Positions 1 to 9,326 of a stretch of 64,000 bases of DNA are shown here, piece by piece. This DNA is from CBFDBF01 sp050304615 (lineage in GTDB: Bacteria; Pseudomonadota; Gammaproteobacteria; Chromatiales; Chromatiaceae). A model generated the notes under the pieces. It was not told the DNA's origin. It worked only from the letters and a program-made list of their open reading frames with translations, and did not search any database. How positions within the stretch are numbered: the first letter of the stretch is position 1; each line of letters starts with the position of its first letter. A program made the position numbers and the translations under genes. The stretch is taken from assembly GCA_050304615.1 (NCBI GenBank), contig JBNLDW010000009.1, positions 124,001 to 188,000 on the forward strand. The letters are read 5' to 3'.

Positions 1-700
1 CATCCAGAAATATGGTGCCCCCTCGAGCTTTGGCCAATAGGGATGGATCAGCGACCTCTGCCTCGTGACTATGGCCGAACAACTCCGCCTCTATCTGATG
101 TTCTGGCACGGCGGCGCAGTTGAACACCACGAATGGGGCCTGGTTGCGGTTGCTCTTCTCATGCAGTGCCCTGGCTACTAACTCCTTGCCGGTTCCAGAT
201 TCACCCAGGATCAGGACGGTGGCATCGGTGGGTGCTACCTTGCTTATAAGTTTGCACACTGTCTGCATTTCTGGAGAATTTCCTACCATCCCCTTGACCG
301 GGTAGTTCTGCTCCAGCTCGTTCTTGAGTACTGCCTGCTGACGTTGCTGTTGTGACTGATCAAGGGTGCGTTTGACCAGCAGCAGCAGTTCATCGTGATC
401 GAATGGTTTTGCAATGTAATCGGCAGCCCCCTGTTTCATTGCATCCACTGCCGAGGGGACGCTGGCGTAACTGGTCATAATGAGTACAGGAGTTGTGCCG
501 GCCTTGGCAATGACCTCTGTGCCGGCTGCACCAGGTAGACGTAGATCACTGATGATCAGGTCAAATCCCTGAAACTGAAACAGCGCCTCCGCCTCTTCCA
601 CAGATTCCGCTTCAGCCACGCTGTAGTCGCTCTTTTCCAGCAGACGTTTAAGAGCGTTTCGGATGACACTTTCATCTTCAATAATAAGTATGCTGATCAT
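1..700 (-). CDS. cbrB: CbrB-like NtrC-family response regulator, partial, GAFTGA motif missing
   Basis: The first 233 residues are visible; the 3' part lies beyond the left edge. It has a receiver domain (acidic pocket near residues 8-10, probable phospho-acceptor Asp52 in ISDLRLPG, and a Lys-Pro-Phe near KPFDHDE). A AAA+ domain follows with Walker A GESGTGKE. The wording of the receiver (PVLIMTSYAS, DYIAKPFDHDE) resembles Pseudomonas CbrB, which with CbrA controls carbon/nitrogen use. The ATG lies 2 nt after the stop of the sensor kinase, so the two are co-transcribed and probably translationally coupled. Oddity: between ELFGH and GGTIFLD, where NtrC-type activators carry GAFTGA, this protein reads SHEAEVADPSLLAKAR, so the loop that contacts sigma54 is absent. 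It may therefore not be a normal sigma54 activator. Confidence 0.85.
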   Translation of the reverse strand, partial: MISILIIEDESVIRNALKRLLEKSDYSVAEAESVEEAEALFQFQGFDLIISDLRLPGAAGTEVIAKAGTTPVLIMTSYASVPSAVDAMKQGAADYIAKPFDHDELLLLVKRTLDQSQQQRQQAVLKNELEQNYPVKGMVGNSPEMQTVCKLISKVAPTDATVLILGESGTGKELVARALHEKSNRNQAPFVVFNCAAVPEHQIEAELFGHSHEAEVADPSLLAKARGGTIFLD

Positions 701-702
701 GT

Positions 703-3642
703 TTATCTGTCACCTGAACGGTCGGGTAGATCGATGGTAAGGCGCGTGCCTATTCCGGGTGTCGAATCAATCTCAATAGTACCGCCGTGGTCGCTGATGA
801 TTTTATGCGCCATGGCTAGTCCCAGGCCGGTACCTTCACCGGGCGGCTTGGTGGTGTAGAAGGGCTCAAATATCAGCTCCTGTATGTTCTTCGGGATACC
901 CTTGCCATGATCTATGATCTCTATACGCACACCCTGGTCGAGCTGTGTAGCAAGTAGTTCAACTTGTGCTCCGGGTTCGGAGGCATCGCTGGCGTTGGTC
1001 AGTAGATTCAGCAACACTTGGGAGAGTTTTTGACGATCCCCGTAAATCTGTAGTTCCGCTGGGAAGTTGTTACGGTATTCCACCCGATGGCCGTGGGGAG
1101 TTAGTTTTACCAGCCGAATTGCCTCGTCTGCAATCTCTGCGAGGGGGGAAGACTGGTATGGCTTTTGAGTGCTACCACTACGGCTAAAATTCATTAGCGA
1201 GCGTACTATGACGGTGATCCTCTGTGTCTGCTCAAGGATCTCACGGACACTATCTTCGATGATGTCTGGATCCTTCTCACCCCGGAGATTCTGAGCCAGC
1301 GAGGCAATGCCGGTGACCGGATTACCGATCTCATGGGCCACTCCGGCGGCCAGTCGACCGATTGAGGCAAGGCGGTCACTATGGGCGAGCTCCGCCTCCA
1401 GGGTCTCCAGGTTGGTCAGATCTTCCAGCAGTATAACCAGTCCGGTCTGCTCACTGCGCTCTTCCCTGGTCAGGGTGGTGTCCAGTACTGTGGCCTTGTG
1501 TAGGTTGAACCAGCGTGGGCTGCCGTCTAGCTCCAGTTCCATATTGTGGATATGTTCATCCTGGGCCAAGGCGAAACCCCGTAGGAGTTCACCCCAGGGG
1601 TGGGGCAGGGTACCAAGATAGCGCTCTACTGCATCCTCCGAGCGGATCCCACTAGCCGCCTCCATTGCCGGGTTCCAGATAATAATGGTCTGCTCTGGAT
1701 CAACCGCACAGACCCCCAACGGCAGATCAAGTAGGATCTGGCGGTGAAAGCGGCGCAGGGTATCCAGATCGGCAGTCAGTCCTTGTAGTTGCATGCGGGA
1801 CTGTTCCAGCCGTTTCTCTGCATAGCGTATCGAGTCGGCTAGCGCGGTCTTAGCCAGACCATCCATCTCCAGTCGCTGGTTGATGATCATATGAGCCGTC
1901 TGTGGCCCTACCAGCCCCGACAGATTGCGCTCTATCCGTTCCCGCAGCTGGCGTAGTTCAGCAGGACGGTTTTCATTGCTGTCGAGTCCCAGATCCTGGA
2001 GCGCCTGGGTCACCTCTTTATTCGCCGTAATCCGACCGATCACCCCGGCCAGCCCCTCTATGAATTGTTGGGGTGAGCGCGCGGCAACCACCCCGGATAG
2101 TGGGATTACCGCGTCGCTACGACAGGCGTTGGCTGCCAGTTGCTCTTCTTTGGATTGTTTGGTCAGCAGAGAGATGGTAACAAACAGAGCGGTATTGATA
2201 GCTAGCGACCAGAAGGTGGCAAACTCCCAGTGGCTAAGCCCCGATCTGTCTTGTAGTAGCTGCAGGTCAAAATTTATAGTGGTAACCCCCGATGTGACCA
2301 GCAGTGGTAGTAGCAGGGTAATGGTCCATACAATAATGCCCCCGATCAGTCCGGTGATAAAACCAAAGCGGGTGGCGCGGCGCCAATAGAGGGCGCCAGC
2401 AATACCAGGGATGAACTGGGCAACGGCAACAAAAGAGATCAAACCTAGTTGTACCAATCCCTGGTTATGCTCCAACATCCGGTAGAACATAAAACCGCTC
2501 ATGATAATAATGCCGATCAAAAAGCGTCGCCCCCATAGCAGCCAGTGGTAGAGATGTACCTTTGGATCTGGGTAACTGGCGGGTAGTAACAGGTGGTTAA
2601 GGCACATGGATGAGAGGGCCAGGGTGGTTACAATCACCATGGCACTGGCGGCCGATAGTCCGCCGATAAAGGCCACAACCGGTAGCCAGCCAGGCCCCTT
2701 TGCCAGGGTGATGCCGAGTACGTAGTAGTCTGGATTTATCTCCAGTTGCAGCTGTTGTCCAGCCCACAAGATGGGTGGAATGGCAAGATTAAGCAGTAGC
2801 AGAAACAGGGGAAACCCCCAGCTTGCACTACCAAGTGCGCGCGGTGAGAGGTTCTCTGCAAAGGCCATGTGAAACTGGCGTGGCAGCAGAAAAGCGGCGG
2901 CAAAGGCAAGAAAGAGCAGGGTGAACCATGGGCCTTCACGTACCGGTGCATACAGAGACTCGGTTGCCTCAGGGTGTGCCAATAGCCACTGGCCGAGATC
3001 AGAGGGGCCGGAAAATACCCCAAACAGGGCAAATGCGCCGACCATAAGCAGAGCGACCAGCTTGATAAATGACTCGAAGGCGATGGCTACTACCAGGCCA
3101 TGATGTTTCTCGCGTGGTGAAGTGTGGCGGGCACCAAACAGCACTGCAAATGCGATCAGGATAATGCAGAACCAGAGGGCCATTGGTTGCGGGGTGGTCT
3201 CTTGAGTAAGTACCCCGAGCGATTCGGTTACCGCCCTGATCTGGAGGGCTATATAGGGCAGTGAGCCGAGCAGCATAAACAGGGTTACTATTACCCCGGC
3301 TATATGGCTGCGGTAACGGAAAGCAAAGAGATCGGCCAGAGAGGTTAACTGATAATCCCGGGTTAGGCGTAGTAGTGGCTGCAACAGCAGGGGGGAAAGT
3401 ATAAAGGCGATAGTTACCCCTAGATAGATGGTCAGAAAGAGGAGTCCCTGCTGTTCAGCAAAGCCAACACTACCGTAGTAACTCCATGAGGTGGCGTAGA
3501 CCCCAAGAGAGAGGACGTATACCACAGGATTATGGCTTATACGCTCCGGGATCCAGCCGCTCTCAGTGGCGTAGGCGACCAGGAACAGCAGCAGCAGATA
3601 GATGATGGCGATGCCAAACAGTACTCCCAGCTCATACGTCAT
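703..3642 (-). CDS. cbrA: CbrA-like sensor histidine kinase with SSS transporter domain
   Basis: 979 residues. The N-terminal half holds about a dozen hydrophobic segments of the sodium:solute symporter fold (for example YVLSLGVYATSWSYYGS). A linker and PAS-like region follow (about 640-740; VCAVDPEQTIIIWNPAMEAA), then a HisKA domain with the phospho-acceptor His near residue 768 in GVAHEIGNP. An HATPase domain ends the protein, with N box (LLNLLTNASDA), G1 (DHGKGIP) and G2 (GEGTGLGLA). This fused architecture is typical of CbrA, and a CbrB-like regulator follows directly. The family is thought to couple solute transport or sensing (histidine in Pseudomonas) to carbon/nitrogen regulation; the ligand here cannot be told. 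The start overlaps the end of the small upstream gene by 11 nt. Confidence 0.9.
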   Translation of the reverse strand: MTYELGVLFGIAIIYLLLLFLVAYATESGWIPERISHNPVVYVLSLGVYATSWSYYGSVGFAEQQGLLFLTIYLGVTIAFILSPLLLQPLLRLTRDYQLTSLADLFAFRYRSHIAGVIVTLFMLLGSLPYIALQIRAVTESLGVLTQETTPQPMALWFCIILIAFAVLFGARHTSPREKHHGLVVAIAFESFIKLVALLMVGAFALFGVFSGPSDLGQWLLAHPEATESLYAPVREGPWFTLLFLAFAAAFLLPRQFHMAFAENLSPRALGSASWGFPLFLLLLNLAIPPILWAGQQLQLEINPDYYVLGITLAKGPGWLPVVAFIGGLSAASAMVIVTTLALSSMCLNHLLLPASYPDPKVHLYHWLLWGRRFLIGIIIMSGFMFYRMLEHNQGLVQLGLISFVAVAQFIPGIAGALYWRRATRFGFITGLIGGIIVWTITLLLPLLVTSGVTTINFDLQLLQDRSGLSHWEFATFWSLAINTALFVTISLLTKQSKEEQLAANACRSDAVIPLSGVVAARSPQQFIEGLAGVIGRITANKEVTQALQDLGLDSNENRPAELRQLRERIERNLSGLVGPQTAHMIINQRLEMDGLAKTALADSIRYAEKRLEQSRMQLQGLTADLDTLRRFHRQILLDLPLGVCAVDPEQTIIIWNPAMEAASGIRSEDAVERYLGTLPHPWGELLRGFALAQDEHIHNMELELDGSPRWFNLHKATVLDTTLTREERSEQTGLVILLEDLTNLETLEAELAHSDRLASIGRLAAGVAHEIGNPVTGIASLAQNLRGEKDPDIIEDSVREILEQTQRITVIVRSLMNFSRSGSTQKPYQSSPLAEIADEAIRLVKLTPHGHRVEYRNNFPAELQIYGDRQKLSQVLLNLLTNASDASEPGAQVELLATQLDQGVRIEIIDHGKGIPKNIQELIFEPFYTTKPPGEGTGLGLAMAHKIISDHGGTIEIDSTPGIGTRLTIDLPDRSGDR

Positions 3643-3832
3643 AGCGACCGTACCGGTAGTGAAGCCAGCCGCCGATGATGATTATCAGTAGCCACAGCAT
3701 GTAAGGGAGTAACCAGGATGCGCTGCCCCAGGCCCAGGTCATGGTCAGCGGGGAGGCAAAGATAAATAGCACCAGCAGAACCAGCAGCAGGGTGCGTTCT
3801 TTCAGTTTATCTTGGTTTGGTTTGAAGGCCAT
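3632..3832 (-). CDS. CbrX-like small membrane protein upstream of cbrA
   Basis: 66 residues with a short charged N-terminus, two hydrophobic segments (LLVLLVLFIFASPLTMTWAW and LLPYMLWLLIIIIGGWL) and a basic tail. It overlaps the start of the sensor kinase by 11 nt. In Pseudomonas a small gene, cbrX, sits in the same place and translation of cbrA is coupled to it. Position, size and overlap match that arrangement; sequence similarity to CbrX was not tested. It is the first gene of the three-gene minus-strand operon. Confidence 0.7.
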   Translation of the reverse strand: MAFKPNQDKLKERTLLLVLLVLFIFASPLTMTWAWGSASWLLPYMLWLLIIIIGGWLHYRYGRYDV

Positions 3833-4046
3833 CTATTTAGGTATCCTATCGCCTTCAATCTAGCATACGTTACTAAAGGTAACAATGCCTGCAAGGGCGT
3901 ATCTGCGTAGACCGCTAGTGATATGTCGTGACCACCCGGCCAAAGTTATTGGGGATGTCATAAGGTAGGAAATAGAGTCATGTTCAGGCTATTATCTATA
4001 AGTAGTGAGCATCACATAGTGAACGGTATCTTGCGAGGAGTATGGT

Positions 4047-4430
4047 ATGAACCCGGAAAAGGTGGTCTTTGGCTTTTTTATTGTACTGGCGCTGACGCTG
4101 AATTTTGGTTTTTTTGTCGGTGCGATTGATGATCCAGATCATCACCATTTGTATGAGCTGTTCGCGGTGATAGTGGTCAATATGATTGCAACGGTGCTGA
4201 AGTTTGGTGATCGTACCCAAGTGGGGGCAGTGTTGCTGGCTACTAGTCTGGTGGCGCTATTACAGCTGTTTGCGGCTGCTCTGGTCTGGGGCGTGGCTGC
4301 ACACATGTCAGATACTGGCCTCACCCCGACGGTGGTTGCCAGTATTGTTTCGCTCTCTGGGGGTGCCATGTTGGCCAATGTGGTCTCGGTAGTGCTCCTA
4401 ATAATAGAGACTGTGATGTTGCGGCGTTGA
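4047..4430 (+). CDS. Small integral membrane protein (DUF6394-like)
   Basis: 127 residues with three to four predicted membrane segments: FGFFIVLALTLNFGFFVGAI, LFAVIVVNMIATVL, VGAVLLATSLVALLQLFAAA and MLANVVSVVLLIIETVML. A GAGGAG ribosome-binding site lies 6 nt before the ATG. It is followed after 32 nt by a TrkA-domain potassium channel on the same strand, so the two probably form an operon and the small protein may act with the channel (inference). It resembles proteins annotated DUF6394, but this assignment is from memory and unconfirmed; no catalytic motif is seen. Confidence 0.75.
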   Translation: MNPEKVVFGFFIVLALTLNFGFFVGAIDDPDHHHLYELFAVIVVNMIATVLKFGDRTQVGAVLLATSLVALLQLFAAALVWGVAAHMSDTGLTPTVVASIVSLSGGAMLANVVSVVLLIIETVMLRR

Positions 4431-4462
4431 GCGTAGCGATTTTGCGCTAGGTAACTTTCCTG

Positions 4463-6163
4463 ATGGAGGCAATCTTCTTTATCGTCATGCAGCGGATGCG
4501 TACACCGCTGCTGGCGCTTATTCTTACGCACGCCATTTCTGTTCTGGGGTTTACCCTGATCCCTGGAGTAGATGCCGATGGCAATCTGTGGCGAATGGAT
4601 TTCTTTCATGCCATATATTTTGTTAGTTTTATGGCTACCACTATCGGCTTTGGCGAGATCCCATACGAATTCTCGGATGCTCAAAGGCTTTGGGTGATCT
4701 TCTCCATCTATGCCACAGTGATAGTCTGGATCTATTCCATAGGTAGCCTGATCAGGCTGGTACAGGATCCAGCCCTACGCAGGGCGGTGAACGAGCGGCG
4801 TTTTGCCAGCATCGTGAAACGGTTACATGATCGCTTCTATCTTGTCTGCGGGTATGGTGAAACCGGTGGTATTTTAGTACGGGCGTTGACGGACCGTGGG
4901 CAAGGTGCTGTGGTAGTAGATGCCGATAGAGAGCGCCTCGACCTATTGCATATGGACATAATGCGCCAATATGTTCCGGCATTGTGTGGTGATGCGGGTA
5001 AGCCGGAGAATATGTTGAAGGCGGGGTTGAGCCATCCGCTTTGTGCCGGTGTTGTTGCCCTGTCCAATAAGAATGAGCTCAATCTAAAGATCGCCATCAC
5101 GGCCAAACTGCTACATAAAGATATTCAGGTGATCTGCCGTGCCGATTCCCACGATGTAGAGGCCAATATGGGCTCTTTTGGCACCGACCATATTATTGAC
5201 CCCTTCGATATCTTCTCTCTACATCTGGCTACCGCCTTTCAAGCCCCGTGTTTGTATCTGATACAGGAGTGGCTCTCTGGCTTGCCTGGAGATGACCTGG
5301 GAGAGCCAGTATATCCGCCGCAGAATGGCCCCTGGGTGGTATGTGGTTATGGTCGTTTTGGCCGGGCGGTGTATGAGCGTCTCAGGGATCAGGGCATTGA
5401 TGTGGTGGTGATCGAGGCGACCCCGGAGAAGACCCAGACACCACCACCAGGCTATATCAAAGGGCGTGGCACCGAAGCGGATACCCTGCTCAAGGCTGGG
5501 ATAGACAGGGCCGTTGGTCTAGTGGCAGGGACCGACGATGATGTTAATAATCTCTCCATTATTATGACTTCCAGGGAGCTTAATCCAGGACTGTTCGTAG
5601 TCGCACGACATAACCGGCGTGAGAACCAGGCCCTATTTGATGCGGTCAATGCAGATATGGTGATGTACCCAAGCTCCATCGTTGCTGAGAAAATACGGGT
5701 CCTATTAGTAACTCCAATGCTGGCTAAATTTATTGGCCTCGCCCTGTACCAGGATGATGCCTGGGCCTGTGAACTGGCCAGCCGCATAGCGGCCATAGTT
5801 GGTACTCACGGCCCGGCTGTATGGGAGCTCGAACTTCAACCTGAAGTTGCGGCAGCATTCTGTGCCAAGGTGGATTCAGGATCAGAGGTTACTATCGGCA
5901 CTATTATGCAGTATCCACGTGACAGGGAGCGGCAGTTGCCCTGTATTCCACTACTACATATAAGTGGCGATGCCAGGTCGATCATGCCAGATCGGGGTAC
6001 TGTGCTAAAGCGTGGTGACAGGCTGCTTTGCTGTGGTCGCCACTCCGCCGAGCCCATGATGTGGTGGAGTCTGCAGAACGAACATGTTCTCAGCTATCTA
6101 CTAACCGGAGAGGCGCGCGCCGAGGGTCTACTGTGGCGTATGCTGCGGCGTGCCAAGGCGTAA
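4463..6163 (+). CDS. Two-TM potassium channel with two TrkA-N (RCK) domains
   Basis: 566 residues. An N-terminal pair of membrane helices flanks a pore loop with the K+ selectivity filter TTIGFGE at residues 59-65. Two Rossmann-type RCK/TrkA-N domains follow: the first near residue 128 (VCGYGETGG) and the second near 292 (VCGYGRFGRAVYE). Both have the GxGxxG nucleotide-binding fingerprint and an acidic residue at the end of strand 2 (VVDAD, VVIEA). The C-terminus carries a TrkA-C-like region. It is predicted to gate K+ flux in the inner membrane in response to nucleotide or ligand. The tandem RCK arrangement in one chain resembles Kch-type channels with a duplicated cytoplasmic domain. Confidence 0.88.
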   Translation: MEAIFFIVMQRMRTPLLALILTHAISVLGFTLIPGVDADGNLWRMDFFHAIYFVSFMATTIGFGEIPYEFSDAQRLWVIFSIYATVIVWIYSIGSLIRLVQDPALRRAVNERRFASIVKRLHDRFYLVCGYGETGGILVRALTDRGQGAVVVDADRERLDLLHMDIMRQYVPALCGDAGKPENMLKAGLSHPLCAGVVALSNKNELNLKIAITAKLLHKDIQVICRADSHDVEANMGSFGTDHIIDPFDIFSLHLATAFQAPCLYLIQEWLSGLPGDDLGEPVYPPQNGPWVVCGYGRFGRAVYERLRDQGIDVVVIEATPEKTQTPPPGYIKGRGTEADTLLKAGIDRAVGLVAGTDDDVNNLSIIMTSRELNPGLFVVARHNRRENQALFDAVNADMVMYPSSIVAEKIRVLLVTPMLAKFIGLALYQDDAWACELASRIAAIVGTHGPAVWELELQPEVAAAFCAKVDSGSEVTIGTIMQYPRDRERQLPCIPLLHISGDARSIMPDRGTVLKRGDRLLCCGRHSAEPMMWWSLQNEHVLSYLLTGEARAEGLLWRMLRRAKA

Positions 6164-6180
6164 CGATAGATACTGCCAGT

Positions 6181-7530
6181 TTATTCTGGGGGTGGTCTTT
6201 TGTGCACCTTGTAATGGACGAAACGGTTGACGCCCACGGCGATAGCGATTGCCACCGGGAGAAGTATTCCCTGCCAGACCACCGTGTTCCCGGCTAACCA
6301 GCCGGTCTCCACCAGCGCCTTGATTGCGTAGCCGAACAGCCCTGTAAGATAGTAACTGAGGACGATTACAGATAGACCCTCTACGGTCATCTGCAACATG
6401 AGTTGCTGTCGTCCCTGTTTTGACATCCCCTCCAGTAGGTCCAGATTCTGCTTCTGTACCGACATCTCGACTCTGGTGCGGAGCATGCTGGTGGCCCGAT
6501 CCAGTCCGCGAGAGAGTGAGTCCAGCCGGTCGTTAAAATTTTCGTATCCCCGTACTGCAGGATTTATGCGTCCGTTCAGGAATGTTCCTATGGGCTGGTT
6601 ACCCTCTACCACGCGTTGCTCTTCCAGGGCATTGAGTAGACGCTGGAATAGTCCGTGATAGGATTGGGCAGCCCCCATCCGGTAGCGCATGACCTCTTTT
6701 AGCCTAGTGACGCGGGCACTATGTTCTGTCAGCTGAGCTAGCCAGTAACGCTCCTCGTCCGGGGCCGCGTTCACCAGGGTGTTGAACATGGAGCTGGTGT
6801 GTTGGGTGAAGGCGATCTCCAACTCCCGCAGTTCGGTAGAGCGTCGCCGAAACTCTTCCAGAGGCATGAGGATCAGATGGTAGTAGTTCTCTATCTCGAC
6901 CAGCCGTTTTAGCTGGCGTCCTAGTTGTGCCGGAGTTAGCTCCCCAGCCAGGATCAGATAGTGCTCCCACCCGGTGTCATCCAGTTTCAGTGTGGTCCAG
7001 ATTTGCGCCTTACCAGACTGAATCTGACTGCCGTATAGTCGATGATTGCCGAATAGATGCTGGCGTTCTGTTTGACCCAGATTGGGCCAGTCGGCAACCA
7101 GGATGTCGAGAGCAACAATACGCTCCCAGCCAGGTTCAGTATCTGGTAGGCACTCTGGGAGTGTAAGTGGGCCAAACCCAAGCGACCTGGAGTCTGCTGC
7201 CATATGCGTGAGAGTGTAACTGACAAATTCCGAGTGTAGCTCCCAGGTGATGCGTAGCAGGTTACCATTGCTATACTGCTTCTCTCCTACCGCATGGCGG
7301 TCACCCATGGCGGAGTACTGATCCTCAATGCCCAGGGCCATAAACAGATCAATCATATGTCGCCGTGCCATACTGCGATCCTCTGCCTGTTCTGACAGTA
7401 GATAGGCGACATGGTGGATGTGGGCAGGAAGTTGGATATCCAGTGGTGGCCGTTCATGCAGCTCCCTATGCACCCTGGATGCAATGGCAATATTGTGCTG
7501 TTCTGGGTTGGTTGCCCTGGGTGCAGCCAT
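6181..7530 (-). CDS. DUF3422 family membrane-anchored protein
   Basis: 449 residues from the ATG at 7530. That start was chosen because an AGGAGAG ribosome-binding site lies 5-6 nt upstream and because longer starts would run into ispG, which is divergent. The N-terminus has the family signature HRELHERPPLDI. The middle is rich in long helices with heptad character (SRVTRLKEVMRYRMGAAQ, SLSRGLDRATSMLRTRVE). Two hydrophobic segments close the protein (LSVIVLSYYLTGLFGYAIKA and GILLPVAIAIAVGVNRFV), with a short basic tail. The function of DUF3422 is not known; the C-terminal membrane pair with helical bundle recalls CorA-like architectures, but no GMN motif is seen. Confidence 0.85.
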   Translation of the reverse strand: MAAPRATNPEQHNIAIASRVHRELHERPPLDIQLPAHIHHVAYLLSEQAEDRSMARRHMIDLFMALGIEDQYSAMGDRHAVGEKQYSNGNLLRITWELHSEFVSYTLTHMAADSRSLGFGPLTLPECLPDTEPGWERIVALDILVADWPNLGQTERQHLFGNHRLYGSQIQSGKAQIWTTLKLDDTGWEHYLILAGELTPAQLGRQLKRLVEIENYYHLILMPLEEFRRRSTELRELEIAFTQHTSSMFNTLVNAAPDEERYWLAQLTEHSARVTRLKEVMRYRMGAAQSYHGLFQRLLNALEEQRVVEGNQPIGTFLNGRINPAVRGYENFNDRLDSLSRGLDRATSMLRTRVEMSVQKQNLDLLEGMSKQGRQQLMLQMTVEGLSVIVLSYYLTGLFGYAIKALVETGWLAGNTVVWQGILLPVAIAIAVGVNRFVHYKVHKRPPPE

Positions 7531-7603
7531 GGTGACTCTCCTGGTTCCGGTATATCCTAATATATAATAACCTACATGGATACAATTAACCTGGCGACAA
7601 TAT

Positions 7604-8818
7604 ATGACGGTTGAATACTCTATTAGACGACACTCCACGGTTCCGGTGGATGTGGATGGGGTGATTATTGGTGGTGATGCCCCGGTAGTGGTTCAATCCA
7701 TGACCAATACGGATACCGCAGATGTGGCGGCCACGGTTGCCCAGATTATCACGCTGGCCCAGGCCGGTTCAGAGCTGGTGCGTATTACAGTAAACAGTGA
7801 ACCGGCGGCTCAAGCGGTGGCTATCATTCGGGATGAACTGGATAGGGCCGGGGTGAATATCCCCCTTATCGGTGACTTTCACTTCAACGGCCACCTCCTG
7901 TTGCAGAAATATTCGGAGTGCGCCGAGGCATTGGCCAAGTATCGGATCAATCCTGGGAATGTGGGGCGGGATGAGCGCTTTGCCGCTATGATTGAGACCG
8001 CCTGCCGCTATGGCAAGGCAGTTAGAATTGGGGTCAATTGGGGTAGCATGGACCAGCAGTTGGTAGCGCAGATGATGGATGAGAACGCCGGCAATGCAAC
8101 TCCTAAAAGCACCGGAGAGATGACCCGCGAGATCATGCTCATCTCTGCCCTGGATAGTGCTCGTCAGGCAGAGGAGTTGGGGCTGGCACGGGAACGGATT
8201 GTCCTCTCCTGCAAGATGAGTGGGGTACAGGATCTGATTGCCGTCTACCGGGGGCTGGCCGCCCGTTGCGACTATGCATTGCATCTTGGCCTTACCGAGG
8301 CCGGCGTTGGCTCCAGGGGTATCGTTGCCTCTACAGCGGCACTGGCTGTGCTGTTGCAGGAGGGTATAGGCGATACCATCAGAGTCTCATTGACCCCGGA
8401 ACCGGGAGGCCCCCGTAGCGCAGAGGTGGTGGTGGCTCAGGAGATCTTGCAGTCCATGGGGTTGCGCTCGTTTACCCCAGCTGTAGTAGCCTGTCCCGGC
8501 TGTGGCCGGACTAGTAGCACCCTTTTTCAGCAGTTGGCAAAGGAGATCCAGGGCTATATGCGCAGCCAAACAGCTGGATGGCGCGAACGTTATCCGGGGG
8601 TGGAAGAGATGACGGTGGCAGTGATGGGGTGCGTAGTCAATGGTCCAGGGGAGAGTCGACATGCCGATATCGGGATCAGCCTGCCGGGTAGCGGCGAGAC
8701 CCCGGTGGCGCCGGTTTATGAGGATGGCAAACGTACGGCCACCCTGAAGGGTGACAAGATTGCACAGGAGTTCATGCAGATACTGGAGAGATATATAGAA
8801 CGGCGGTACGGCGGCTGA
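7604..8818 (+). CDS. ispG: 4-hydroxy-3-methylbut-2-en-1-yl diphosphate synthase
   Basis: 404 residues; converts methylerythritol cyclodiphosphate to HMBPP in the non-mevalonate isoprenoid pathway. An N-terminal TIM barrel begins near VVVQSMTNTDTADV. The C-terminal reductase part has the three [4Fe-4S] cysteines: C297 and C300 in CPGCGRTSS, and C343 in CVVNGPGE. The chain is about 30 residues longer than the E. coli protein, as in many proteobacteria. The gene is divergent from the DUF3422 gene; about 70 nt, rich in A/T, separate them and should hold both promoters. The ATG at 7604 has only a weak ribosome-binding site. Confidence 0.97.
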   Translation: MTVEYSIRRHSTVPVDVDGVIIGGDAPVVVQSMTNTDTADVAATVAQIITLAQAGSELVRITVNSEPAAQAVAIIRDELDRAGVNIPLIGDFHFNGHLLLQKYSECAEALAKYRINPGNVGRDERFAAMIETACRYGKAVRIGVNWGSMDQQLVAQMMDENAGNATPKSTGEMTREIMLISALDSARQAEELGLARERIVLSCKMSGVQDLIAVYRGLAARCDYALHLGLTEAGVGSRGIVASTAALAVLLQEGIGDTIRVSLTPEPGGPRSAEVVVAQEILQSMGLRSFTPAVVACPGCGRTSSTLFQQLAKEIQGYMRSQTAGWRERYPGVEEMTVAVMGCVVNGPGESRHADIGISLPGSGETPVAPVYEDGKRTATLKGDKIAQEFMQILERYIERRYGG

Positions 8819-9214
8819 TCAGGGTTTGTCCTGAATCGATTTAGCCCACTCCTCCATGGCTACATTGGCCACCGGCATGGGGGTCTCCATAAAGGAGATG
8901 ACGAAGCTGTTCTCCAGCTCCGCCACTCCGATAGAGCGGGGGCGAACCGCCATCATCTGCGGGCTGGGCAGAGAGAGGCCGAAACAGAAGATGATGTTTT
9001 GCGCATCAAGAATATCACTATTGATGTATCCATCAGTCAGCTCTTTGGTGTGGCTGTAGTGATCAAATGTAGCGATAAATTTTGCCACCTTGTGCTCATC
9101 AACCCGTTGCCGCAGCAAGTCTATGATCTCAGCAACTGTCTGCAGAGAAGTCTCTGACTTATCTACCTCAAGGGTAAATACCGGATACTTCTCATGTAAC
9201 AGTGTTTGCTTCAT
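8819..9214 (-). CDS. Conserved hypothetical protein (possibly DUF6858)
   Basis: 131 residues, no signal peptide or membrane segment. The start at the ATG at 9214 has CAGGAG 5 nt upstream; a GTG one codon earlier is also possible. It begins with a strand-rich stretch (YPVFTLEVDKSE), then a helix (VAEIIDLLRQRVDEH) and a region with FATFDHYSHTKEL. I do not recognise a catalytic motif. It resembles small proteins labelled DUF6858 that occur in sulfur-oxidising gammaproteobacteria; that is recall, not a search result. The gene is convergent with ispG and abuts its stop codon. Confidence 0.7.
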   Translation of the reverse strand: MKQTLLHEKYPVFTLEVDKSETSLQTVAEIIDLLRQRVDEHKVAKFIATFDHYSHTKELTDGYINSDILDAQNIIFCFGLSLPSPQMMAVRPRSIGVAELENSFVISFMETPMPVANVAMEEWAKSIQDKP

Positions 9215-9326
9215 CACGGCTCCTGACCCACGTAGGCACCATGCCTCGTTTCCGTATATGGGAACGTAAGAGGATAAGAAGCTGGGGCAGGAAAGGCATT
9301 GAGATATATCAATACCTAAAATGAAT

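Noticed and set aside
4142..4684. Minus-strand open frame of 180 codons opposite the small membrane protein and the channel
   Set aside because: It is antisense to two well-supported genes, has no recognisable motif and spans their intergenic gap.
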